Below, piece after piece: positions 57,109 through 64,000 of a stretch of 64,000 nt of DNA. Positions within the stretch are counted from its first letter, which is position 1. Every line of letters starts with the position of its first letter. Below the pieces are notes generated by a model. It searched no databases. It saw only the letters and a list, made by a program, of their open reading frames with translations, and was not told where the DNA came from. Both the position numbers and the translations under genes were made by a program. This DNA comes from Duganella sacchari (lineage in GTDB: Bacteria > Pseudomonadota > Gammaproteobacteria > Burkholderiales > Burkholderiaceae_D), in NCBI RefSeq assembly GCF_900143065.1, contig NZ_FRCX01000004.1, positions 496,001 to 560,000 of the forward strand, in the 5' to 3' direction.

Positions 57109-57879
57109 ATGGTCGGTAAGTTTTTAGTACGCGGCATGCTCGCGGGCGTTGTTGCGGGCGTGCTGGCGTTTGGCTTTGCCCGTTTCTATGGCGAGCCGCA
57201 GGTTGAGCAGGCGATTTCGCTGGAAGATCATGGCGCTGCTGCAGGCGGCCATTCCCATGGTCCAGCTGAAGCATCCGTCCACACCCATGAACATGAACAC
57301 GAGCATGAAGAAGAGCTTGTGAGCCGGCCCACGCAGGCAGGCCTCGGTCTGCTCACCGGCGTGGTGGTGTTCGGCGCAGCGGTTGGCGGCTTGTTTGCGC
57401 TGGTGTTTGCCTATGCCCACGGCCGCGTCGGGCGGCTCGGCGCCAGGGCATTGTCCGCCTGGCTGGCATTGGCTGCGTTCACGACGCTGGTGCTTGTTCC
57501 GAATCTCAAGTACCCGGCCAATCCGCCCTCAGTGGGGATAGCCGAGAGCATCGGCTATCGCACCGGCCTGTTTTTCCTGATGATCGCCATTTCGATCACG
57601 GTCATGGTGTTTTCGCTCAAGGTACGCGGCGCGCTGGTTGCCCGGCTGGGCGCATGGAACGGATCGATTGCTGGAGGGGGCGTGTTTGTAGCGATCACCG
57701 CTGTCGTGCTCAATTTGCTGCCGGCACTGAACGAAGTGCCGTCGAACTTCCCTGCAGCGCTGTTGTGGGAATTCAGGCTTGCCGCAGTCGGTATGCAATT
57801 GCTCATGTGGACTGTGATCGGACTGCTGTTTGGCTGGCTGGTAGAGCGGGTTCAACGAGCAGCCAGCCGTTCAGCCTGA
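57109..57879 (+). CDS. cbtA: CbtA, predicted cobalt transporter
   Basis: 256 residues from ATG 57109 (GGGAG site). Five to six helices (FLVRGMLAGVVAGVLAFGFA; LLTGVVVFGAAVGGLFAL; TGLFFLMIAISITVMVFSL; GVFVAITAVVLNLLPAL; MQLLMWTVIGLLFGWLV) with a His-rich loop after the first (HSHGPAEASVHTHEHEHEHE) that could bind cobalt. Thirteen bases after cbtB. Confidence 0.92.
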   Translation: MVGKFLVRGMLAGVVAGVLAFGFARFYGEPQVEQAISLEDHGAAAGGHSHGPAEASVHTHEHEHEHEEELVSRPTQAGLGLLTGVVVFGAAVGGLFALVFAYAHGRVGRLGARALSAWLALAAFTTLVLVPNLKYPANPPSVGIAESIGYRTGLFFLMIAISITVMVFSLKVRGALVARLGAWNGSIAGGGVFVAITAVVLNLLPALNEVPSNFPAALLWEFRLAAVGMQLLMWTVIGLLFGWLVERVQRAASRSA

Positions 57880-58390
57880 CATTTGTTCATGCAGCGAAGG
57901 GAGGCCTCCGCCGCCTCCTGGCAAATCAACTCTTCAGTCCAAACCGGCATACTTATCCGCGCGTTCTGGCTGTGGCAGCGAGCCTGAAACGCCGTCTGAA
58001 AGCGCCGCAGCTTCCCCGTCTGTGCGCTGACGAACATTGCTACCATATTTCAATATGGAATGTCACTGGATATTGTTGTGTTTCTGCGTTATAATGACGT
58101 ATATTTACAACATTCACCCCGATTGGGGCTGCTGCATCGGGCCATGCGCCCACCCCCTGCGTGGCTAAAAGTCCTGAGTCCCAGCTTCTTTTAGCACGTA
58201 CATGACACTTTGGCACACCGGCTCTCCATTTGAGCCTCGCCGGTTACCCCGTGTTCCATCCTTCTCCGTCGCTTGCGCGCGCTTCTTTTGCGCCGTTGCA
58301 TAACCGTCGGCGCAGGATTCGCTGATTCCCGTCGCCAGCCTGCGGCTCGCCGGGTTTCATTCCATTCGTCAAATCGAAGGAGACCACAAC
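57880..58390 (+). promoter_or_regulatory. Long proV leader with promoter and dyad
   Basis: 511 bases with no gene. It holds a TATAAT at 58090-58095 and, ~30 bases before it, the 7-2-7 dyad CCATATT TC AATATGG (58043-58058), a possible regulator site. The ~295-base leader downstream contains several short inverted pairs (for example TAAAAG ... CTTTTA around 58167-58194), so it may be structured RNA. No known riboswitch was recognised. Confidence 0.45.
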
Positions 58391-59626
58391 GTGGCAAAAC
58401 AAATCATCATCGACCATGTATTCAAAGTATTCGGCGACCGGCCCGATGACGCACTGGCCCTGGTCCGCCAGGGCGCCAGCAAGCAGGACATCCTGGCCAG
58501 GACGGCATGCACCATCGGCGTGTTTGACGCCACGTTGACCATTGAAGCTGGTGAGATCTTCGTCATCATGGGCTTGTCCGGTTCGGGCAAGTCGACTCTG
58601 GTGCGGATGCTGAACCGTCTGATCGAGCCGACGGATGGCCGTATTCTCATCGACGGCAACGACATCAACACACTGCCCGACGCGCAGCTGCGCGCCTTGC
58701 GCCGCAAGGATATCAGCATGGTGTTCCAGTCATTCGCGCTGCTGCCGCAACTTACCGTACTGGACAACACCGCATTCGGCATGGAACTGGCAGGCATGCC
58801 CAAAGCCGAGCGCCACGCGCTTGCGCGCCAGGCGCTGGAGCAGGTAGGCCTTGCGGCTTATGCCAATAGCTATCCGGACGAACTGTCGGGCGGCATGCAG
58901 CAGCGCGTGGGACTGGCGCGTGCGCTGGCCTGCGATCCGTCCATCCTGCTCATGGATGAGGCGTTCTCGGCGCTGGACCCCATCATGCGCGTGGACATGC
59001 AGTCGGAGCTGTTGCGCCTGCAGCAGATCAAGCGCCGCACCATTGTCTTTATTTCGCACGACCTCGATGAAGCCATGCGTATCGGCGACCGGGTGGCGAT
59101 CATGAAAGATGGCCATGTGGTGCAAGTGGGCACGCCGGAAGAAATCCTGCGCAAGCCGGCCAATGACTATGTCTGCAAGTTCGTGCGCGGGGTGGATGCC
59201 GCTGCGGTATTCAAGGCCAGCGACATTGCCCGCAAGAGCCAGATCGTGGTGTCGGAATCGCCGACCCGTGGCGCCCGGGCAGCGTTGTCGATGCTGGAAG
59301 AGCAGGACCGGAGCTATGCCTATGTCGTCGACACCAGGCGCAAGTTCCTTGGTCTGGTGTCGGCCGATTCGCTGCGCAATGCATTGGATGGCCACACGGG
59401 GCCGCTGGGTCTGCAGCACGCCTATCTGCCGGAAGTGCAGTCCATCCGCGCCAATGAAGCGGTGGCGGGGCTGTTCGGCCAGGTAGCGCAATTGCCTTAC
59501 GCGGTGCCGGTGGTGGACGATGACGGCAGCTTCCACGGCGCCATCAGCCGGACCACCTTGCTGAAATTCCTCGACCGCGATACGCCACCGATTGCCGAAC
59601 CACAAGCACAGAAAGGACACGCATGA
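58391..59626 (+). CDS. proV: Glycine betaine/proline ABC transporter ATPase
   Basis: 411 residues from GTG 58391 with AAGGAG. ABC ATPase: Walker [21 protein letters not shown] (~59-78), signature [15 protein letters not shown], Walker [14 protein letters not shown], His switch [12 protein letters not shown]-terminal tandem CBS domains (from ~280) sense ionic strength or nucleotides in ProV/OpuA types. Powers uptake of osmoprotectants. ATGA overlap with proW. Confidence 0.95.
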   Translation: MAKQIIIDHVFKVFGDRPDDALALVRQGASKQDILARTACTIGVFDATLTIEAGEIFVIMGLSGSGKSTLVRMLNRLIEPTDGRILIDGNDINTLPDAQLRALRRKDISMVFQSFALLPQLTVLDNTAFGMELAGMPKAERHALARQALEQVGLAAYANSYPDELSGGMQQRVGLARALACDPSILLMDEAFSALDPIMRVDMQSELLRLQQIKRRTIVFISHDLDEAMRIGDRVAIMKDGHVVQVGTPEEILRKPANDYVCKFVRGVDAAAVFKASDIARKSQIVVSESPTRGARAALSMLEEQDRSYAYVVDTRRKFLGLVSADSLRNALDGHTGPLGLQHAYLPEVQSIRANEAVAGLFGQVAQLPYAVPVVDDDGSFHGAISRTTLLKFLDRDTPPIAEPQAQKGHA

Positions 59627-60702
59627 CTTCCAGTACCGTCAACACCGCAGCAACCGTTGCAGAACAAGCCGCCCCGGTCAATCCATGGCTGCCGACGCCG
59701 CCTGGCGACACCGCGTGGCTCGATGCCGCCAAGCCGGCCGAACACGCCAGCGGCGTTCCACTGTCGCACCTGTTTGACGGTGCGCTGCCGCTGGAATCCT
59801 GGATCAACCAGGGCCTGGGCTGGGTCGTTGAGCATTGCCGGCCATTCTTCCAGGCCGTGCGCCTGCCGATCGATGCCACGCTGAACGGCGTGGGCGAGGT
59901 GCTGATGGCGGCGCCATCGCTGATGGTGATTGCCATTATCGGCCTGCTGGCCTGGCAGTTTACGCGCGGTGCGCTTGCCGTCGGTACCGTACTGGCGCTG
60001 CTGGTTGTGGCGCTGCTGGGTGTCTGGCCGGAAGCGATGACCACGCTGTCGCTGGTACTGACGTCGCTTGCGTTCTGCCTGCTGATCGGCTTGCCGTTGG
60101 GGATTTTCCTGGCCAATAGCGACCGTGCACAAAACACCCTGCGTCCGCTGCTGGACGCCATGCAGACCACGCCGGCTTTTGTGTACCTGGTGCCGGTGGT
60201 GATGTTGTTCGGCATCGGCAACGCGCCCGGCGTGATCGTGACCATTGTCTTCGCCTTGCCGCCGCTGGTGCGCCTGACCAACCTCGGCATACGCCAGGTG
60301 CGTCCCGACCTGATTGAAGCGGCGCGTGCCTATGGCGCTTCGCCGTGGCAGTTGCTGACCCGCGTGCAGTTGCCGCTGGCCATGCCGTCGATTATGGCGG
60401 GCGTCAACCAGTCGCTGATGTTGTCGCTGTCGATGGTGGTGATCGCCTCCATGATCGCGGTGGGTGGCCTGGGGCAGATGGTGTTGCGCGGGATTGGCCG
60501 TCTGGATATGGGCCTGGCAACCGTCGGTGGCCTTGGCATCGTGCTGCTGGCCATCACGCTGGACCGCCTGACGCAAGCGATGGGACAGCCGCGCCGTGGC
60601 GTGCGTCACTGGTACCAGACCGGCCCGGCAGGCATCGTTTTGCGCCGGCTGCGTGGCAGTTCAGCGGGCGGCGCGGTGAGCACGCCTGCCGTGACACAAT
60701 AA
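59623..60702 (+). CDS. proW: Glycine betaine/proline ABC permease
   Basis: 359 residues. A soluble N-terminal part (~80 residues, as in ProW) and seven or more helices ([69 protein letters not shown]), with the permease EAA-like loop [20 protein letters not shown]. Forms the channel in the inner membrane with ProV and takes ligand from ProX. Four-base overlap with proV. Confidence 0.94.
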   Translation: MTSSTVNTAATVAEQAAPVNPWLPTPPGDTAWLDAAKPAEHASGVPLSHLFDGALPLESWINQGLGWVVEHCRPFFQAVRLPIDATLNGVGEVLMAAPSLMVIAIIGLLAWQFTRGALAVGTVLALLVVALLGVWPEAMTTLSLVLTSLAFCLLIGLPLGIFLANSDRAQNTLRPLLDAMQTTPAFVYLVPVVMLFGIGNAPGVIVTIVFALPPLVRLTNLGIRQVRPDLIEAARAYGASPWQLLTRVQLPLAMPSIMAGVNQSLMLSLSMVVIASMIAVGGLGQMVLRGIGRLDMGLATVGGLGIVLLAITLDRLTQAMGQPRRGVRHWYQTGPAGIVLRRLRGSSAGGAVSTPAVTQ

Positions 60703-60717
60703 GAAGAAAGGATCGTA

Positions 60718-61767
60718 ATGCAACGTATTGAACAATTTAAAACCACCTATAAAACGCATCGTAAATTCAAGTGGCTGGCAGCGCTGGCGCTGGCGGCGCT
60801 GACCTTGACCACCGGCCTGGCCATGGCGCAAACGCCGGATACCAGCCTGCCCGGCAAGGGCATCAAGGTGCAGGCGCTGCAAAGCTCACTGGCTGAAGAG
60901 AGCTTCCAGACCATGCTGGTCGAGCGCGCCCTGGAGAGGTTGGGTTATGCGCCGCAGCCGGTGAAGGAAGTGGAATATCCCACCGCGCACGTCGCCATCG
61001 CCAATGGTGACGCCACCTTCCTCGCAGTCCATTGGGACCCGCTGCACCAGAGCTACTATGACAATGCCGGCGGCGACGCCAAGCTGCTGCGCATCGGCGC
61101 GTATGCCGGTCCGGCGGCCCAGGGCTATCTGATCGACAAGGCCACGGCCGAAAAGTACAACATCAGCAATATCGACCAGTTGCGCGATCCTGGCCTGGCC
61201 AAGCTGTTTGACCATGATGGCGACGGCAAGGCTGACCTGACCGGTTGCAGCCCTGGCTGGGGCTGCGAGGCCATGATCGAAAACCATATGGACGCCTACA
61301 AGCTGCGCGCGACAGTCAAGCATGTGCAGGGCAGCTATGCCGCACTGATGGCGGATACCATCGGCCGCTACAAGCGCGGTGAGCCGATTTTGTACTACAC
61401 GTGGACGCCGTACTGGGTGAGCGGGGTGCTGGTGCCGGGCAAGGATGTGGTCTGGCTGCAAGTGCCGTTCTCGTCAAATCCGCAGCATGCCAATACGCGG
61501 CTGGATGACGGCAGCGATTATGGCTTCCCGGTCGCCACCACACGCATCGTCGTCAATCGTGCCTGGGCCGAGCATAATCCGGCGGCGGTCAAGCTGTTTG
61601 AAGTCGTGCGCTTGCCGATTGCCGACATCAACGCGCAAAACCAGCGCATGCGTGATGGCGAAAGTACGCAGGCCGATATCGTGCGCCATACCGAGGGCTG
61701 GATCAAATACCACCAGCAGCTGTTTGATAGCTGGATTGCGCAGGCGCTGTCCGCTGCAACGCCGTGA
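60718..61767 (+). CDS. proX: Glycine betaine/proline-binding protein
   Basis: 349 residues with a basic N-terminus and a signal helix ([19 protein letters not shown]). Binding-fold segments: [58 protein letters not shown] and [20 protein letters not shown] supply the aromatic cage (Trp residues) that holds quaternary amines. Periplasmic. Sixteen bases after proW with AAGAAAGGA; terminator behind. Confidence 0.93.
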   Translation: MQRIEQFKTTYKTHRKFKWLAALALAALTLTTGLAMAQTPDTSLPGKGIKVQALQSSLAEESFQTMLVERALERLGYAPQPVKEVEYPTAHVAIANGDATFLAVHWDPLHQSYYDNAGGDAKLLRIGAYAGPAAQGYLIDKATAEKYNISNIDQLRDPGLAKLFDHDGDGKADLTGCSPGWGCEAMIENHMDAYKLRATVKHVQGSYAALMADTIGRYKRGEPILYYTWTPYWVSGVLVPGKDVVWLQVPFSSNPQHANTRLDDGSDYGFPVATTRIVVNRAWAEHNPAAVKLFEVVRLPIADINAQNQRMRDGESTQADIVRHTEGWIKYHQQLFDSWIAQALSAATP

Positions 61768-61791
61768 CGATTTACTAAACACGCTAAACAA

Positions 61792-61815
61792 GGCCGCTTT
61801 TCAGCGGCTTTTTCT
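61792..61815 (+). terminator. Rho-independent terminator of proVWX
   Basis: GCCGCT (61793-61798) and AGCGGC (61803-61808) with a four-base loop, followed by TTTTTCTTTTT. Confidence 0.85.
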
Positions 61816-61867
61816 TTTTCGCGGTACTCCGCGTTTATGCTTGGGACAAGCGATTGATGGAGACTGC

Positions 61868-62953
61868 ATGATGACGCCCAAGAAAAGAATAAATGGTTTA
61901 TCCCATTTGCTGCTGACGCTCTGTCTGGCAGGCGCGGTGAGTACGTCCAGCGCTGCCAATCCGATTGTGCCGGGTTGGTACGCCGATCCGGAAATCCGTA
62001 TCTTTGACGGCCAATACTGGATCTATCCGACGTACTCCGCCGACTATGGCGCGCCGGACCGGTCGAAGCACTTCACGCCTGAACAGCAGCGCATGCGTGC
62101 ACAGTCCCAGTTGATCTGGGAGCCCTACCTGAAAATCACCTTCTTCAACGCCTTCTCGTCGCCGGACCTGGTGCACTGGACCAAACATCCGCACGTGCTC
62201 GACGTGGAGAATGTGTCGTGGGCCGCCTACGCCGTATGGGCGCCGTCGGCGATTGAACATCAGGGCAGGTACTATCTGTTTTTTGGCGCCAACGACATCA
62301 AGAGCAACGACCAGCTTGGCGGCATTGGCGTGGCCGTGAGCGATAAGCCGGAAGGACCGTTCAAGGATGCGCTGGGAAGACCGTTGATCGGGCAGATCCA
62401 CAATGGCGCCCAGCCGATCGACCAGATGGTGTTCAAGGATGACGACGGCCAGTTTTATCTGTACTACGGCGGCTGGAAGCACGCCAACGTGGTCAGGCTG
62501 GCGCCGGACCTGCTCAGCGTCGTGCCATTCGATGATGGCGCCAAGTTCAAGGAGATCACGCCGGACCCGGAGTACGTCGAAGGGCCGTTCATGGCCAAGC
62601 GCAAGGGCGTGTATTACTTCATGTGGTCGGAAGGAGGGTGGACCGGTCCCGATTACAGCGTGGCGTACGCGATGAGTTCATCGCCGCTCGGGCCTTTCAA
62701 GCGCGTTGGCAAAATCCTGCAGCAGGATAGCAAGGTGGCGCGCGGCGCGGGCCATCATTCGGTGGTCAACATCCCGGCCACGGATGACTGGTACATCGCC
62801 TACCACCGCCGGCCCCTCACGGAGACCGACGGCAATCATCGCGAACTGGCCATCGAGCATCTGTACTTCAACGAGGATGGCACGATACAGCCGGTTGTTA
62901 TCACCACCGAAGGCGTCATGGAAAGACCGCTGGCGCGCTCTACGCACCGTTGA
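61868..62953 (+). CDS. Exported GH43 glycosidase
   Basis: 361 residues from ATG 61868 (a second ATG is adjacent); the frame is open far upstream but a signal peptide (GLSHLLLTLCLAGAVSTSSA) fixes the start here. Five-bladed beta-propeller of GH43: IVPGWYADPEIRIFDGQYWI (catalytic Asp), PIDQMVFKDDDGQFYLYYGG (pKa Asp), DPEYVEGPFMAKRKGVYYFM (acid Glu). Likely acts on arabinan, xylan or similar side chains; the subfamily is not certain. Own unit behind the proX terminator. Confidence 0.88.
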   Translation: MMTPKKRINGLSHLLLTLCLAGAVSTSSAANPIVPGWYADPEIRIFDGQYWIYPTYSADYGAPDRSKHFTPEQQRMRAQSQLIWEPYLKITFFNAFSSPDLVHWTKHPHVLDVENVSWAAYAVWAPSAIEHQGRYYLFFGANDIKSNDQLGGIGVAVSDKPEGPFKDALGRPLIGQIHNGAQPIDQMVFKDDDGQFYLYYGGWKHANVVRLAPDLLSVVPFDDGAKFKEITPDPEYVEGPFMAKRKGVYYFMWSEGGWTGPDYSVAYAMSSSPLGPFKRVGKILQQDSKVARGAGHHSVVNIPATDDWYIAYHRRPLTETDGNHRELAIEHLYFNEDGTIQPVVITTEGVMERPLARSTHR

Positions 62954-63089
62954 CCGTGCCAGATAATGCCATCCAGCGCGGCATGCTCCGCGCCTAAGCT
63001 TTGCTCCAGTCGCCGCGAGCGCATCTGCGCTTGCGGGACGTCGTCGCAGGCGCGCCTGCGTTCATTATTGACATGACTGGAGACAAGCA

Positions 63090-63968
63090 ATGCGTGCATT
63101 TCATATGAATCTGTTGACCTACAACGCCAACACACAATTCCCGCAAGGCCAGCTTGCTACCGCAAAACAACAGAATTTGCGCAATCAGATGACAGCGATC
63201 GGCGCACCGGCGTTTGACATTGCCGGCTTTACCGAGGTAGGTGTCGCCAATGCGGCCAATCCTGTGAACGTCCGAAACGCGCTGGATGATTTCGGTACGG
63301 CACTGGGGATTCCGCAGGCGGTTAACGGGGCGCGGCGCCACATGGCGGTGATCCGCTGCGGCAGGACTGCACTGGTCGACAGCAACGAGGTGGTAGCGCT
63401 GGTCATCAACGGCAATGCCGTCATCAACTACTACGATCTGATCTACTTTGACCGGGTCGGCCCCGCCAACGTGCTCACCAGCCGGACGGCGCCTGATGCC
63501 ACAGCCAACCGCTATACCTCCGTGCTCAACATACCGAACGGTGCGATACCTGACTACCGCTACATTGTGCGGGTCAATTTCACCTTGAACGGCCACGTGT
63601 ACGACATTGGTTTTGTACACAACCGGGCGCCCGGCAACGATCATGTAGCGGTAGTAATGCCGTGGATCAGAACGATGCTGGAACAGGGCGCGCTGGGCCT
63701 GTGCGGCGGTGACTTCAACACCAGTCCACCTGCTGGCATCGTCAATGGCAACGGCATACTGTTGCCGGCCAACGCGCATCACCAAAACGCCTATTACTCG
63801 CCGGGACTGACTACCGTGGCCAATCCATATGACTACTGGATCGGTGGCAACGCGGTGCTGAACGCGCCTGCCGGTGGCGGTGTCGCCAGCGCCGGCCGTA
63901 CGGCACATCCACCGGCGCCTGGCGTTACCGGATCGGATCATTGTGGGGTGTGGATCAACATTGCCTGA
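63090..63968 (+). CDS. Endonuclease/exonuclease/phosphatase-fold protein
   Basis: 292 residues from ATG 63090 (GGAGA site). The EEP (DNase I-like) fold shows FHMNLLTYNANTQFP at the N-terminus, FTEVGVANAANP (metal Glu), VHNRAPGNDH, CGGDFNTSPPAGI (catalytic Asp/Asn) and TGSDHCGVWINIA (catalytic His) at the end. No signal peptide. Substrate unknown: nucleic acid or phosphoester. Stands alone at the window's right edge. Confidence 0.75.
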   Translation: MRAFHMNLLTYNANTQFPQGQLATAKQQNLRNQMTAIGAPAFDIAGFTEVGVANAANPVNVRNALDDFGTALGIPQAVNGARRHMAVIRCGRTALVDSNEVVALVINGNAVINYYDLIYFDRVGPANVLTSRTAPDATANRYTSVLNIPNGAIPDYRYIVRVNFTLNGHVYDIGFVHNRAPGNDHVAVVMPWIRTMLEQGALGLCGGDFNTSPPAGIVNGNGILLPANAHHQNAYYSPGLTTVANPYDYWIGGNAVLNAPAGGGVASAGRTAHPPAPGVTGSDHCGVWINIA

Positions 63969-64000
63969 CCGAGGCCGCTGATCTGTTCGCAAGCTCTGCG

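Noticed and set aside
61445..61867. Upstream extension of the GH43 frame
   Set aside because: It overlaps proX and its terminator; the signal peptide fixes the start at 61868.

Overview
The window looks like a chromosomal segment of a high-GC betaproteobacterium, most likely Oxalobacteraceae (Massilia/Duganella/Janthinobacterium type). Grounds: two PEP-CTERM secreted proteins, the lpxB-rnhB-rRNA methyltransferase order, the divergent ppsR/ppsA pair, smpB next to ratA-ratB, and strongly GC-biased codon use. This is inference from gene content; no database was searched.

Layout. 1-12.3 kb is core: lpxB (cut by the window edge), rnhB, a TrmH-family methyltransferase, a receiver-EAL protein, large catalase KatE, an exported amidohydrolase, ppsR/ppsA, an NfeD-stomatin pair and a DUF4259 protein, closed by a perfect 34-bp inverted repeat. 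12.3-19.5 kb holds a DUF642 PEP-CTERM protein, a sirtuin, two lipoproteins (one FlgO-like), smpB, ratA-ratB, a lipase-like hydrolase, a periplasmic binding protein and a membrane protein. 19.5-27.3 kb is a minus-strand sugar cluster: LacI-type regulator, gluconokinase, GPH-family symporter, a GH94 phosphorylase resembling cellobionate phosphorylase, and a GH3 beta-glucosidase. Together these would import cellobionate, split it to glucose-1-phosphate and gluconate, and phosphorylate the gluconate. 27.3-32.3 kb holds small exported proteins, a tRNA-Gly fragment and guaB-guaA.

32.3-44.2 kb is accessory DNA. The 3' end of guaA is repeated (14 of 15 bases) about 10.2 kb downstream, which marks out a probable island integrated in guaA. 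At its guaA end is a frameshifted, truncated tyrosine integrase. Inside are two near-identical 1.25-kb Rhs core cassettes with unrelated C-terminal toxin-like tips, each followed by an immunity-like gene (one with nine GAAAAT repeats), and a zeta-type toxin module. IS66-like, IS21-like and YoeB-like remnants and an EAL protein lie at or just beyond its right edge.

44.2-57.9 kb is a cobalamin region with three predicted cobalamin riboswitches. One precedes a TonB-dependent receptor plus PepSY membrane protein (minus strand). One precedes cobW, cobN, a ChlI-like ATPase, a VWA (ChlD-like) protein and a BtuF-like binding protein. A third precedes cbtB-cbtA, with a CobC-like phosphatase divergent from it. 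58.4-61.8 kb is a proVWX glycine-betaine/proline transporter with a long leader. The window ends with an exported GH43 glycosidase and an endonuclease/exonuclease/phosphatase-fold protein.
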